From Parasphingorhabdus halotolerans (lineage in GTDB: Bacteria; Pseudomonadota; Alphaproteobacteria; Sphingomonadales; Sphingomonadaceae), in assembly GCF_012516475.1 (NCBI RefSeq), contig NZ_CP051217.1:2604001-2668000 (forward strand): 64,000 bases of DNA, given 5' to 3'. The notes below the pieces were generated by a model, which saw nothing but the letters and a program-made list of their open reading frames with translations, was not told the origin of the DNA and made no database searches. Positions 9,569 through 18,848 of this stretch are shown here, in pieces. Both the position numbers and the translations under genes were made by a program. Within the stretch, counting starts at the first letter, position 1. Each line of letters opens with the position of its first letter.

Positions 9569-10099
9569 ATGGCTGCGAATGTGCTGCTCTTTGATGTGGG
9601 CGATTATGTTGTATATCCGAAACACGGTGTAGGCCGGGTGATTGAACTGCAAAATGAAGAAATTGCAGGGATGCAACTCGAACTTTACGTGCTGCGCTTC
9701 GAAAAGGAACGCATGACATTGCGTGTTCCAACCAACAAGGCAGAAGGCGTCGGGATGCGTAAATTGTCTTCCGACAAAACGCTCAAGGAAGCGCTTGAAA
9801 CGCTTAAAGACAAGCCAAAGGTCAAGCGCTCCATGTGGTCCCGCCGGGCGCAGGAGTATGAAGCGAAGATCAACTCCGGTGATCTGGTTTCGATTGCCGA
9901 AGTGACCCGCGATTTGTTCCGCGCTGACGATCAGCCAGAGCAGAGCTATTCCGAGCGGCAGATTTTTGAAGCAGCGTCCAGCCGTCTCGCCCGTGAACTG
10001 GCAGCGATGGAAGAAACCGACGAGCCAACCGCGCTGGAGAAAATTCTGGAAATCCTCAACATTGCCGCACCGCAATATTATGAGGTGAAGGAAGACTGA
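9569..10099 (+). CDS. carD: CarD family transcriptional regulator
   Basis: A 176-residue CarD/CdnL protein that binds the RNA polymerase beta subunit through its N-terminal Tudor-like domain (DVGDYVVYPKHGVGRV at residues 9-24) and stabilises open promoter complexes with its helical C-terminal DNA-binding domain (from about residue 75). An AGAAAGG ribosome site precedes the ATG. A 277-base gap upstream holds no gene that I can see, leaving room for its own promoter, and a strong terminator follows the stop. The partner subunits RpoB/RpoC are encoded 22 kb further on in this same window. Confidence 0.95.
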   Translation: MAANVLLFDVGDYVVYPKHGVGRVIELQNEEIAGMQLELYVLRFEKERMTLRVPTNKAEGVGMRKLSSDKTLKEALETLKDKPKVKRSMWSRRAQEYEAKINSGDLVSIAEVTRDLFRADDQPEQSYSERQIFEAASSRLARELAAMEETDEPTALEKILEILNIAAPQYYEVKED

Positions 10100-10145
10100 T
10101 ACATTTCTTTTGATCGAAGCTCCTCGCTGCTTCATCGAAATATCC

Positions 10146-10178
10146 AAAAAGCTGCCGCAGAAATGCGGCAGCTTTTTT
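10146..10178 (+). terminator. rho-independent terminator of carD
   Basis: A perfect stem GCTGCCGCA / TGCGGCAGC around a GAAA tetraloop, preceded by five A and followed by six T. It lies 46 bases after the carD stop. Confidence 0.95.
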
Positions 10179-10220
10179 GTATCGACAAACAATAGTTGAA
10201 TATCCGATATCACCGTGTTA

Positions 10221-10234
10221 CTGTATTATTACAG
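10221..10234. promoter_or_regulatory. palindrome CTGTA-TTAT-TACAG before a DUF2807 gene
   Basis: A perfect 5-base inverted repeat with 4-base spacer located 14 bases upstream of the DUF2807 start codon, overlapping where the promoter would be. It could be an operator; no regulator is encoded next to it. Confidence 0.4.
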
Positions 10235-10247
10235 CAATGGAGGTTTT

Positions 10248-10985
10248 ATGAAAAAGATAGTATTCGCAATACCACTTTTGGCACTGGCAGCCTGTGAAGG
10301 TTCAATTGCCAATGCCGTTGGTGGCAGCAATGGAAGCATGTCGGATGGAGAACGCATAACGACGTCTGATACCAATCCCGGGAATTTCGAAGGCATTTCT
10401 CTGGCGGGGCCGGACAATGTCGTTTTTACAACATCCGATAACTATTCCATCCGCGCAGAAGGTGATGCTGACGTTGTTGAGCGCTTGCGTTACGAATTGC
10501 AGGATGGAAACTTGAAAATCGGCCGTGAGAAAAAAACAGGCTGGAGCGGAGGCTATAGCTCCGCCACCGTATATGTAAGCGCGCCATCTTTGAAAAAAGC
10601 GAAACTGGCTGGATCAGGCAACCTTCGGGCGGACAAACTGAGTGGGTCGGAAGTCGCAGTCAGTGTCGCCGGTTCTGGCAACGTAAATGTCGATGCTGTT
10701 GAAGCCGATGATTTGACTGCGCGGATATCGGGCTCAGGCGACATGAACCTCGCGGGGCAGGCGAAAAATGTCAGCGCCAATGTGACGGGATCAGGCGTGA
10801 TGAAAGGCAAGGCATTGAAAACCAATGATGCAGTCTTGAAGGTCACTGGTAGCGGCGATCTCACGCTCACTGCGGATGGAACAGTTGATGCCAAGGTTAC
10901 GGGTTCCGGAGACATCCGCGTCCACGGCAAAGCTAAATGCACCACCAAAACAACGGGATCGGGCGAAATTACCTGCGGGCAATAA
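10248..10985 (+). CDS. DUF2807 lipoprotein (GIN/adhesin-head-like)
   Basis: A 245-residue envelope protein. The N-terminus MKKIVFAIPLLALAAC is a lipoprotein signal with lipobox LAAC, so it should be lipidated at C16. The rest is a DUF2807 domain in which GSG triplets recur every 20-25 residues (AGSGNL, AGSGNV, SGSGDM, TGSGVM, TGSGDL, TGSGDI, TGSGEI), the pattern of a parallel beta-solenoid. ATG at 10248 has GGAGG 6 bases upstream; an in-frame start at 10215 would destroy the signal peptide. A second, diverged DUF2807 gene lies 700 bases downstream. Function unknown; such proteins are commonly annotated as putative auto-transporter adhesin heads. Confidence 0.88.
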   Translation: MKKIVFAIPLLALAACEGSIANAVGGSNGSMSDGERITTSDTNPGNFEGISLAGPDNVVFTTSDNYSIRAEGDADVVERLRYELQDGNLKIGREKKTGWSGGYSSATVYVSAPSLKKAKLAGSGNLRADKLSGSEVAVSVAGSGNVNVDAVEADDLTARISGSGDMNLAGQAKNVSANVTGSGVMKGKALKTNDAVLKVTGSGDLTLTADGTVDAKVTGSGDIRVHGKAKCTTKTTGSGEITCGQ

Positions 10986-11068
10986 GCGTCCTTTTGCATT
11001 GAATTCTCTTGGCGAAGTGGCTTCGCTGTGGCAGCTTCAACCGGTCAGTTAATGACGGGAGATCAGTC

Positions 11069-11692
11069 ATGCCGAATTTATGGGAAAAATATGCGGTTCC
11101 GCGTTTCATAAAATTCGCCTGTTCCATGCCAGCGGTGATGAAAGACCGCAGCAAGATTGTCCCCAAAGCCAGCGGCAAAGTGCTCGAACTGGGCTGTGGG
11201 GGCGGGATCAACCTGCAATTTTATGATCCGTCAAAGATTGAGAGCCTGACCGGGCTTGATCCGTCTGCCGAGCTTCTGGATTATACGCGAAGCGAGGCCA
11301 AATCGCGCGGTATCGATATGGATATTCTGGACGGTATAGGCGAGGCGATGCCATTTGCTGACGCCAGCTTTGACACGGTGTTGACGACATTCACGCTTTG
11401 CTCCGTGCAGGACGGCGAGCAGGTTCTTTCAGAAATGCGCCGGGTGCTGAAACCAGGCGGCAAAATATTATTTCTCGAGCATGGCCGCGCGCCGGACAAA
11501 GGTCCTGAAAAATGGCAGCAACGCATTGAACCGGCATGGAAGCACATCGCCGGCGGATGCCATTTACAGCGACCGGTATCCAAATTATTTGAGAGCAACG
11601 GCTTTGCATTGACAGGTAATTCGGGGCATTATGCGCCCAAGACTCCGCGTTGGCTGGGCTGGATGGAAATGGGAGAGGCACGGCCGCTATGA
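11069..11692 (+). CDS. class I SAM-dependent methyltransferase
   Basis: A 207-residue methyltransferase of the Methyltransf_11 type. Motif I (VLELGCGGGINL) is at about residues 36-47, the acidic strand-2 residue is in TGLD, and the post-motif regions FDTVLTTFTLCSV and VLKPGGKILFLEHG are intact. The ATG at 11069 (MPNLWEKYAVPRFI) has GGGAGA upstream; an in-frame upstream start would add 20 residues without conservation. The stop overlaps the next gene (DUF2807) by 4 bases. The substrate is not evident; the C-terminal half resembles phospholipid or quinone methyltransferases, but this is weak. Confidence 0.87.
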   Translation: MPNLWEKYAVPRFIKFACSMPAVMKDRSKIVPKASGKVLELGCGGGINLQFYDPSKIESLTGLDPSAELLDYTRSEAKSRGIDMDILDGIGEAMPFADASFDTVLTTFTLCSVQDGEQVLSEMRRVLKPGGKILFLEHGRAPDKGPEKWQQRIEPAWKHIAGGCHLQRPVSKLFESNGFALTGNSGHYAPKTPRWLGWMEMGEARPL

Positions 11693-12390
11693 TGAGATTT
11701 CTACTTGCAATCATTGCGCTATGCGCCGCCGGTCCTGCTTTGGCCGTAGAACGCAGCTATTCGATTTTCGGATTTGACGAAATTCGCGTGCGCAGCGGCA
11801 TTAATGTTATCATCGAAACTGGCAGGGGGCCATCGGCCAAGGCCGAGGCTGAGACCCGGGAAATACTGGATCGGGTCACGTTGAGGAAAAGCGGCAATAT
11901 CCTGATGGTGGCGATCGATGCGAAACCGGGCAATGGTAAATCCTTTGCTCCCGATGGCGAGGTCACCCTCCGGCTGAGCACAAACCAGCTAAAAACTATC
12001 ACCCACTCCGGGGCGGGCAGGGTCGTTGTCGATAAAATGGCGGCTCGAACGTCCAATATTCGTTTGAGTGGTTTTGGCAGCTTGTCCGTGGACGCCCTGG
12101 ATAGTGACGTGCTCAATCTTTCGATGAACGGGGGTGGTCAGGTGCGTGTATCGGGCAAGGCAGATAGCGCAAAAATCGAGTTGCTGGGATCAAGCGTATT
12201 CGATGGCGCCGCCCTCACCGTCGACAAACTCGATCTGCTCCATCGCGGCCCGGCCAGCAGCCATGTTAAAGTCTTGGAGCAAGCCGATTTGAACAATAGC
12301 GGGACCGGCTCTATCCTGATCGACGGACGCCCCAATTGTCTTGTTCGGTCATCTGGTTCGGCCCAGATAACCTGTAATCCAAAAGGCTAA
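11689..12390 (+). CDS. secreted DUF2807 protein
   Basis: A 233-residue protein with a cleavable signal peptide (MMRFLLAIIALCAAGPALA, cleavage before VERSYS) and a DUF2807 beta-solenoid domain. Unlike its paralogue upstream it has no lipobox cysteine, so it should be periplasmic or exported. It starts with ATGA overlapping the methyltransferase stop, hence translational coupling. A pair of cysteines near the C-terminus (NCLVRSSGSAQITC) matches the corresponding pair in the upstream paralogue (KCTTKTTGSGEITC), supporting common descent. Function unknown. Confidence 0.85.
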   Translation: MMRFLLAIIALCAAGPALAVERSYSIFGFDEIRVRSGINVIIETGRGPSAKAEAETREILDRVTLRKSGNILMVAIDAKPGNGKSFAPDGEVTLRLSTNQLKTITHSGAGRVVVDKMAARTSNIRLSGFGSLSVDALDSDVLNLSMNGGGQVRVSGKADSAKIELLGSSVFDGAALTVDKLDLLHRGPASSHVKVLEQADLNNSGTGSILIDGRPNCLVRSSGSAQITCNPKG

Positions 12391-12635
12391 TGCACGGTCC
12401 CGATTGTCTGCTCGATCGAGAGCAAAACACACAGCCGTTCTACTTGACGCCACTTCACATAATGTAGATGATTGCCCAAGGCGCGGCTTTTGTCGGCGCG
12501 ATTGGCCGCTTCCAGCCCGGCTTCATCGCCAAAATTGGCTCTGAGCTGCTGGGCATCAGAATAGTTGGTGGAGTCTATAAATACCGGTAGTTGCAAAACA
12601 GGCTCCTGCGTATTCGGGGCCTGCCAATCGGGCAA
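12387..12635 (-). CDS. conserved hypothetical protein, 82 residues
   Basis: A short soluble protein, convergent with the DUF2807 gene so that the two stop codons overlap. The middle (FGDEAGLEAANRADKSRALG) and the following HYVKWRQVERL look like a conserved helical protein seen in other sphingomonads, as I recall it; I cannot name a function. The only start available is TTG at 12635 with AAAGGG immediately in front, too close for a good ribosome site, so the start is uncertain. No membrane segment or metal motif is visible. Confidence 0.6.
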   Translation of the reverse strand: MPDWQAPNTQEPVLQLPVFIDSTNYSDAQQLRANFGDEAGLEAANRADKSRALGNHLHYVKWRQVERLCVLLSIEQTIGTVH

Positions 12636-12777
12636 CCCTTTACATCTGTTTGCATCTAGCCGCGAGGCGTGGAGATAGTGTCAAAAGCAATGGTGAATAA
12701 AAGTTTACCAAGCAATATTCGAGCGAGAAAATGATAGTTTTCTGGCTAAGCAGCAACGATCATGGCATTGAGAAAAA

Positions 12778-12972
12778 ATGAACAACAAACATGATTCCAA
12801 TCGTTCCACATCGCCTGCTTCGGAAAAAAGCGCTGGCGGTATTTTTATTGCCTTTGGTGCCATTGCAGGCGTGCTGGTTGGTGGCATGCTTGGCCAGCCT
12901 TCTCTAGGGTTTCTCAGTGGACTGGCGCTCGGCAGTATCGTCGCTCTCATCATCTGGCTCCGCGAGCGCTAA
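12778..12972 (+). CDS. small glycine-rich membrane protein
   Basis: A 64-residue protein with a polar N-terminus (residues 1-20, Ser/Lys-rich) and a hydrophobic Gly/Ala/Leu-rich region (21-60) able to form two membrane helices joined by GQPS, ending in WLRER, which places a positive charge on the cytosolic side. No family recognised. It has only a weak upstream ribosome site (GAGAAAA). It precedes the sorbosone-dehydrogenase-like gene by 63 bases on the same strand and could be co-transcribed with it. Confidence 0.65.
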   Translation: MNNKHDSNRSTSPASEKSAGGIFIAFGAIAGVLVGGMLGQPSLGFLSGLALGSIVALIIWLRER

Positions 12973-13035
12973 GCCGATTTTCCGTATCAAACTGCGCTTG
13001 TCACAGCGGGTTCCACTTTCTATTATTGGTATATT

Positions 13036-14385
13036 ATGAAACATTTCCGAAATCTGCTCATTCTGGCGCTGGTAATTGCAATCGGTGCGGGTTTTTATCT
13101 TATGCGAGGCGACACGGCACGTCTGCCTCTTGAAGCGACGACGGGGGTTGAGCCCAATCTCACCAATGTGCGAAAAGAGAATTTTCCGACGATCAACGTT
13201 GCAGAGGCGGAGCCCTGGAATGAAGGCGAAGGGCCGGTTGCTGCCGATGGCTACGTGGTCGAACGGTTTGCTGAAGGCCTTGATCATCCGCGCTCAATGT
13301 TCCGCCTGCCCAATGGCGATATTTTGGTTGCTGAAACCAATAGCCCGCCGCGCACTATGGGCGGTATCGAAGGCTGGATCATGCGCAATTTGATGAGCAA
13401 GGCGGGTGCAGGAACGCCTTCCGCCAATCGCATCACCTTGCTACGAGATAGCGACAAAGATGGCAAAATTGACGAGCAATTTGCGTTTATGGAAGGCCTC
13501 AATTCTCCCTTCGGAATGGCGCTGATTGACGACCTGCTCTACGTTGCCAATACCAACGAAATCCTCGCTTTCCCTTATAAGCAGGGTGACACCAAGATTA
13601 CAGCCAAGGGCCGCAAAGTGGCCAATCTCAACGCCAAGGCGCCCAATAATCATTGGACCCGGGATTTGCTGGCCAGCAAAGACGGCAAATATCTGTATGT
13701 CTCGGTCGGTTCGAACAGCAATATCGGCGAGAACGGTATGGAACTTGAAAAGGAACGCGCTGCCGTTTTGCGGATTGAACTCGCAACCAACAAAAAGATC
13801 ATATTCGCGGATGGCATGCGCAACCCGGTCGGCATGGCCTATCTGCCCGGGACCGACAAATTCTACACGGTGGTGAACGAACGCGATATGCTGGGTAGTG
13901 ATATGGTCCCGGACTATCTAACAGAAGTGCGTTTTGCCTCCCACTATGGCTGGCCATGGCATTTTTGGGGCGGCAATATTGATCCGCGCGTTGAAAAAAA
14001 TCTGGATCATCGCCAATATGAGCGACGCCCGGACTATGGTCTTGGCGCGCATGTCGCACCGCTCGGGATTGCTTTTTCGCATGACCAAGGCCTTGGCGCA
14101 CCATATGATCGTGGCGCGGTTGTTGCGCGGCATGGCTCATGGAATCGCAAACCGCTCGCGGGTTATGATGTGGTCTATGTAAACTTTGACGATAAAGGCG
14201 AGCCAACAGGAAAGCCGAAAACCCTGCTGAGCGGATTTGTTGACGAGAACGAAAAAGCGCGGGGTCGTCCGACCATGGTGGCGTTCGACCAAACTGGCGC
14301 ATTGCTGGTGAGCGATGATGTTGGCGGAATAATCTGGAGGATTTCCAGGAAGGGCGCGGCTAAGCCAGAAGCAGCGGCAGAATAA
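13036..14385 (+). CDS. PQQ-dependent sugar (sorbosone-type) dehydrogenase
   Basis: A 449-residue six-bladed beta-propeller of the GdhB/L-sorbosone dehydrogenase family. A hydrophobic N-terminus (LLILALVIAIGAGFYLM) acts as signal or anchor, so the enzyme faces the periplasm. Family landmarks include FAEGLDHPRSM, GLNSPFGMAL, FADGMRNPVGMAY, SHYGWPWHFWG and VARHGSWNRKPL; the last two surround the quinone-binding histidines and arginines. It would oxidise an aldose or similar sugar and pass electrons to the respiratory chain. No PQQ biosynthesis genes are in the window. Convergent with the AAA ATPase gene, stop codon to stop codon. Confidence 0.88.
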   Translation: MKHFRNLLILALVIAIGAGFYLMRGDTARLPLEATTGVEPNLTNVRKENFPTINVAEAEPWNEGEGPVAADGYVVERFAEGLDHPRSMFRLPNGDILVAETNSPPRTMGGIEGWIMRNLMSKAGAGTPSANRITLLRDSDKDGKIDEQFAFMEGLNSPFGMALIDDLLYVANTNEILAFPYKQGDTKITAKGRKVANLNAKAPNNHWTRDLLASKDGKYLYVSVGSNSNIGENGMELEKERAAVLRIELATNKKIIFADGMRNPVGMAYLPGTDKFYTVVNERDMLGSDMVPDYLTEVRFASHYGWPWHFWGGNIDPRVEKNLDHRQYERRPDYGLGAHVAPLGIAFSHDQGLGAPYDRGAVVARHGSWNRKPLAGYDVVYVNFDDKGEPTGKPKTLLSGFVDENEKARGRPTMVAFDQTGALLVSDDVGGIIWRISRKGAAKPEAAAE

Positions 14386-15216
14386 TCAATCGAGCGATTT
14401 TCCAGCGCGCCCAGCCAGTTCAACGATATATTGCCATGCAACCCGGCCAGAGCGGCTTCCACGCTGTTTCGCCCAGAGCAACGCATCGCTTTCTTCAAAA
14501 TCCAGCGCATGAACCGCAGCGTAGCGCGTGATCATTGCGAGATAGTCATCCTGAGATGCAGCATGGAAACCGAGCCGCAATCCAAACCGGTCTGATAAGG
14601 CCAGTTTGTCATCGAGTGCGTCGCGCGGGTTCACCGGATCATCCTGTTCCGACATCTGCCGAGGCAGGATATGGCGACGGTTTGATGTGACATAGAGCCG
14701 GACATTGTTGGGGCGTTGGGCCGCTCCGCCTTCGAGCAGGGAACGCAATAGTCGCGGCGCCTTGCTGTCCTCGTCAAAACCTATATCGTCGATGAAGAGA
14801 ATGTAAGCGCGCGAATCTTTCCCCAGTAACGCAAATAACATCGGCAAGCTTTCGAGATGATCCGCAGCGGTTTCGACAAGCGCGATATCTTTGCCGGAAC
14901 TCATAAGTTCGCCCACCGCCGATTTCGCCATCGCTGATTTGCCCATACCCCGCGCGCCCCACAGCAACACATCATGCGCGGCAAAGCCATCTGCTAGCCG
15001 CATGGTGTTTTCGAGCAGGCGGTCTTTCTGGTCATCAATGCCTGTGAGCATATCCAGCGCGATGGGTTTGAAGTTCGCAATGGCTCGGATGCTTGCGCCA
15101 TCCCAGAAATAAGCGGGATTGCTTGTGAGATCAGGCCGTGGGGGCGGAGAAGGAGACAGGCGCTCCAGCGCATCGGCAATGCGCTTCAGGCTGGTTTGAT
15201 TCTCCTCGTCCGCCAC
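14386..15216 (-). CDS. DUF815 family AAA+ ATPase
   Basis: A 276-residue P-loop ATPase. Walker A is GARGMGKSAM (about residues 86-95), Walker B is ILFIDDIGFD (about 138-147), and a sensor-type SNRRH follows. Length and order match the DUF815 family of stand-alone AAA+ proteins, whose role is not established. It starts 3 bases after the stop of the upstream acyl-CoA dehydrogenase gene on the same strand, so both are likely co-transcribed. Confidence 0.88.
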   Translation of the reverse strand: MADEENQTSLKRIADALERLSPSPPPRPDLTSNPAYFWDGASIRAIANFKPIALDMLTGIDDQKDRLLENTMRLADGFAAHDVLLWGARGMGKSAMAKSAVGELMSSGKDIALVETAADHLESLPMLFALLGKDSRAYILFIDDIGFDEDSKAPRLLRSLLEGGAAQRPNNVRLYVTSNRRHILPRQMSEQDDPVNPRDALDDKLALSDRFGLRLGFHAASQDDYLAMITRYAAVHALDFEESDALLWAKQRGSRSGRVAWQYIVELAGRAGKSLD

Positions 15217-15218
15217 TG

Positions 15219-16970
15219 TCAGGCTGCCAGTTCGTCGCTGCTCAATGTGTAAAGGATATCTGCGCCACCCATTGCCGCTGCTTTGAGGCCCATGACTTCG
15301 GGCACCAGATGGTCGAGATAATAACGCGTGGTCACCAGCTTGGCTTTGAGGAATGGATCGTTGCCGTCAGCAAGTTCTGCTTTGGCGATCCGGTGCTGCT
15401 TTTTCATCAACATCCCGCAGGTCGCTGTCGCCAGCATGGTCATGAAAGGGTAGCTGCCCGCTAGCCGGTCATCGATTGACGCATCGCCACTCGCCATCCA
15501 GTTTGCGATATCTTCACAGGCACCAGCCAATAGCATCAGCGCGTCTTCATCTTGCGCTTCTGCTTTAATGTCAGTGATTAACGCCATCATTGCATCACCG
15601 CCATCAAGGCCGAGTTTGCGCCCGACTAGATCCGCCGCTTGAATGCCGTTGGTACCTTCATAAATCGGGGCAATCCGCGCATCGCGAAAATGCTGCCCCG
15701 CACCGGTTTCTTCAATAAAGCCCATACCGCCATGCACTTGCACGCCAATGGATGCGACTTCGTTGCCAACATCCGTGCCATAACCCTTGATGAGCGGCGT
15801 CAGGATTTCCGCGCGGGATTTCGCACCTTCGATGTCGAGCGTCGCCTGATCGACATGCGACGTCGCATAATAGAGCAAAGCCCGAGCCGCCTGGGTCAGC
15901 GCTTTGGATCGCAGCAGCATCCGCCGCACATCGGGATGTTCGATAATCGCTACCGGGTCTTTCGAACCGCTGCCAGCCCGCGCCGATTGTACCCGATCCA
16001 TCGCAAACATGATCGCCTGCTGGGTTGCCCGCTCGCCGATTTGCACACCTTGTGAACCAACATTGATGCGCGCGTTGTTCATCATCGTGAACATCGCTTT
16101 CATCCCGCCAAATTCGTCGCCTATCATCTCGCCGATACAATCGTCATTCTCGCCATAAGCCATCACGCACGTGGGCGACCCATGAATGCCGATCTTATGT
16201 TCGATGGAAACGCAGGTCACATCATTGGGCGCGCCGGGATTCCCATCGGCATCAAGATGAAATTTGGGAACAATGAACAGCGATATACCGCGCGTGCCTT
16301 CTGGTGCGCCGGGTGTCCGGGCCAAAACCAGATGGATGATATTGTCCGTCAGATCATGCTCGCCGAAGGTGATATAAATCTTCTGCCCTTTGATCTTATA
16401 TTTCCCCGCATGCTCGCCCTCGCTGATCGGATCGGCCGTCGCGCGCAATGCACCAACGTCGCTGCCCGCTTGCGGTTCGGTGAGGTTCATCGTTCCAGTC
16501 CATTCGCCGGAGATCATTTTCGGCAAAAAAGCAGCTTTTTGGTCATTGCTACCGTGGGCGTGAATGGCCTCGACGGCGCCAAAACTCAGCATCGGGCATA
16601 AGGTGAAGGCAAAATTCGCCGCGCCGCAGGTTTCCAGTATGAGCGCAGAAAGCGAATAGGGCAGGCCCTGACCGCCAAATTCTTCCGGCCCGTCAATCGA
16701 AGCCCAGCCGCCGTCGACGAACTGCTGATAAGCTTCTCTAAAGCCCGGGGGCGTAGTAACCTTGCCGCTATCCCATTTTGCGCCGACAGTATCACCAGTC
16801 CGGTTAATCGGCGCAAACTCGCCCGCTGCAAATTGCCCGATCCCCTCGACGATCGCCTCAACCATATCCTCGCTCGCGTCAGCAAAACGCTCATGCTCGG
16901 CAAGCGCGCCGATATTGGCGATATGTTTGAGAACGAAATTCTGTTCGCGGCTGGGGGCGGTAAAACTCAT
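15219..16970 (-). CDS. acyl-CoA dehydrogenase (long, DmdC-like subfamily)
   Basis: A 583-residue flavoprotein that introduces a trans-2 double bond into an acyl-CoA. The N-terminal, middle (MNLTEPQAGSDVGALR) and C-terminal ACAD domains are followed by an extra helical domain from about residue 470, as in the 590-residue subfamily containing 3-methylmercaptopropionyl-CoA dehydrogenase DmdC and related fatty acyl enzymes. The catalytic glutamate is in IYEGTNGIQA. Chain-length specificity cannot be read from sequence. It lies upstream of the AAA ATPase with a 2-base gap and is divergent from the threonylcarbamoyl-AMP synthase gene. Confidence 0.93.
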   Translation of the reverse strand: MSFTAPSREQNFVLKHIANIGALAEHERFADASEDMVEAIVEGIGQFAAGEFAPINRTGDTVGAKWDSGKVTTPPGFREAYQQFVDGGWASIDGPEEFGGQGLPYSLSALILETCGAANFAFTLCPMLSFGAVEAIHAHGSNDQKAAFLPKMISGEWTGTMNLTEPQAGSDVGALRATADPISEGEHAGKYKIKGQKIYITFGEHDLTDNIIHLVLARTPGAPEGTRGISLFIVPKFHLDADGNPGAPNDVTCVSIEHKIGIHGSPTCVMAYGENDDCIGEMIGDEFGGMKAMFTMMNNARINVGSQGVQIGERATQQAIMFAMDRVQSARAGSGSKDPVAIIEHPDVRRMLLRSKALTQAARALLYYATSHVDQATLDIEGAKSRAEILTPLIKGYGTDVGNEVASIGVQVHGGMGFIEETGAGQHFRDARIAPIYEGTNGIQAADLVGRKLGLDGGDAMMALITDIKAEAQDEDALMLLAGACEDIANWMASGDASIDDRLAGSYPFMTMLATATCGMLMKKQHRIAKAELADGNDPFLKAKLVTTRYYLDHLVPEVMGLKAAAMGGADILYTLSSDELAA

Positions 16971-17036
16971 CGTATCAATTCCTGGATATGTATATCTGCT
17001 GTTGCTTGAAATTCGGCTTCGCTATAGCGCCCTATC

Positions 17037-17990
17037 ATGTCTGGCTCAAATGATCATATTGGCAGCGCCGAGCGACGTTACGGCACAGTGACGATTGCCG
17101 AAGCCGCGCAGCGTTTGCAGGAAGGCGGTCTTGTCGCTGTCCCAACGGAAACGGTCTACGGTCTCGCTGCTGATTCGACCAATGGAACCGCTGTGGCCGA
17201 AATTTACCGGACCAAAGGCCGTCCGGATTTCAACCCGCTCATTGTGCATGTTAGCAATCTTGAAGCGGCGCTGACGCTTGGGCAGTTTAATGATCTTGCG
17301 AGAGAGCTGGCGGAAACATTCTGGCCGGGTCCGCTCACTTTGGTGGTTCCCAAAACTGGCGACTGCCCTGCTGCTCCGGCTGTCACAGCTGGGCTGGAAA
17401 CCATCGCAATCCGGTGTCCGGCCCACCCTGTCATGCGCGCACTTTTGGAAGCGAGCGGTCTCTTTTTGGCGGCACCCTCGGCTAATAGAAGCGGCGGCAT
17501 TAGCCCGACTCGCAGGGACCATGTCAGCGAAAGCCTTGGTGATGCTGCACCGATAATATTGGATGGCGGCCCCTGTGAAAGCGGTTTGGAATCGACCATT
17601 GTTGCCATTCGCGGCAATGGTTATGAGATTTTGCGCCACGGGCCGGTTACCGCTGAGCAGCTTTTTGAGGTCGCTGGTGTGGCTGCGATGATCCAACAAT
17701 CAAGTGATATTGAAGCACCCGGTCAACTTGCTAGCCATTATGCGCCAATCAAGTCTTTGCGGCTCAATGCAGAGCAGTCGGAACAACGGGAGTTTTATAT
17801 CGGTTTTGGCGATATTCATGGTGATCGCTGTCTGTCAGTTGACGGAGACCTTGCCGAAGCCGCCAGCAACTTATTCGCCGTTCTGCATGAAGCTGACGCC
17901 AGTGACCGCACCAGTATCGCCGTAGCGCCGATACCACATCAGGGCATTGGTGCCGCCATCAATGATCGTCTGCAGCGTGCGGCGCACTGA
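17037..17990 (+). CDS. tsaC: L-threonylcarbamoyladenylate synthase (Sua5 form)
   Basis: A 317-residue enzyme making threonylcarbamoyl-AMP from threonine, bicarbonate and ATP for the t6A37 modification of tRNAs. The YrdC/TsaC domain fills residues 15-205 (GGLVAVPTETVYGLAADS, KGRPDFNPLIVHV, APSANRSGGISPT) and the Sua5 C-terminal domain follows with SPGQLASHYAP-type sequence (APGQLASHYAPIKSLRL), so this is the long Sua5 form. The ATG at 17037 lies 66 bases from the divergent acyl-CoA dehydrogenase start. The aquaporin gene follows after 112 bases. Confidence 0.95.
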   Translation: MSGSNDHIGSAERRYGTVTIAEAAQRLQEGGLVAVPTETVYGLAADSTNGTAVAEIYRTKGRPDFNPLIVHVSNLEAALTLGQFNDLARELAETFWPGPLTLVVPKTGDCPAAPAVTAGLETIAIRCPAHPVMRALLEASGLFLAAPSANRSGGISPTRRDHVSESLGDAAPIILDGGPCESGLESTIVAIRGNGYEILRHGPVTAEQLFEVAGVAAMIQQSSDIEAPGQLASHYAPIKSLRLNAEQSEQREFYIGFGDIHGDRCLSVDGDLAEAASNLFAVLHEADASDRTSIAVAPIPHQGIGAAINDRLQRAAH

Positions 17991-18102
17991 TGGTAGAGGT
18001 CTCGCGTTACAACAATTGACAGCATAAAGTTTGTGATAATAGCAGTTTTGCGTTAAATTGCCTCTGATCTGGTTCGACTAAAACTATAAGTGGGAGGGTG
18101 TT

Positions 18103-18819
18103 ATGACTGCAATTCAAAAGGCTCTGGCAGAAGCTATAGGTACATTCTGGCTTGTTTTCGGCGGTTGCGGTAGTGCTGTTATATCAGCAGCGTTTCCGGA
18201 GGTAGGCATTGGCCTGCTCGGCGTATCACTGGCATTTGGTTTGACTGTGGTGACTATGGCTTATGCAATCGGCCATATCAGCGGCTGCCATCTCAACCCT
18301 GCGGTGACCATAGGACTTTGGGCCGGCGGACGGTTTCCGGCCAATGAAATTCCGGTCTATATCATTGCGCAGGTTGTTGGCGCGGTTGCAGCAGCAGCGG
18401 CGCTATATCTTATTGCGACCGGCCATGCCGATTATAATATCGTGGAAAACGGTCTGGCATCTAATGGATATGGTGATAGGTCGCCGGGCGGCTATGCCAT
18501 GGGCGCTGCGCTGGCTATTGAAATATTGCTGACCTTCTTTTTCCTGATGATAATTTTGGGTGCAACCGACGGCCGTGCGCCAGCAGGTTTTGCGCCTTTG
18601 GCGATTGGACTGGGCCTGACGCTGATTCATTTGATCAGCATCCCGGTTACTAACACGTCGGTCAATCCTGCGCGCAGTACCGGCCCGGCGCTTATCGAAG
18701 GTGGCGCGGCCATGGGCCAACTTTGGCTCTTCTGGGTAGCCCCGATTATCGGCGCCATTCTCGCTGGTTTTGTCTATAAATTTTTTGATGGTTCCGGACA
18801 GGATGTCGTTGGCGAGTAA
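18103..18819 (+). CDS. aqpZ: aquaporin Z
   Basis: A 238-residue six-helix water channel of the inner membrane. Both NPA boxes are present (HLNPAVTIG and SVNPARSTG). The selectivity filter residues of water-specific AqpZ can be read in helix 5 and loop E: His in LIHLISIPV and Thr...Arg in [10 protein letters not shown], which argues for water rather than glycerol. GGGAGGG lies upstream of the ATG. It is a single-gene unit closed by a terminator. Confidence 0.96.
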   Translation: MTAIQKALAEAIGTFWLVFGGCGSAVISAAFPEVGIGLLGVSLAFGLTVVTMAYAIGHISGCHLNPAVTIGLWAGGRFPANEIPVYIIAQVVGAVAAAAALYLIATGHADYNIVENGLASNGYGDRSPGGYAMGAALAIEILLTFFFLMIILGATDGRAPAGFAPLAIGLGLTLIHLISIPVTNTSVNPARSTGPALIEGGAAMGQLWLFWVAPIIGAILAGFVYKFFDGSGQDVVGE

Positions 18820-18848
18820 GCCAAAGCCCATTCTCAAGCACTGTAAAC

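Noticed and set aside
18016..18044. TTGACA followed by an A+T-rich stretch upstream of aqpZ
   Set aside because: No -10 sequence at an acceptable distance; a promoter is likely somewhere here but cannot be placed.
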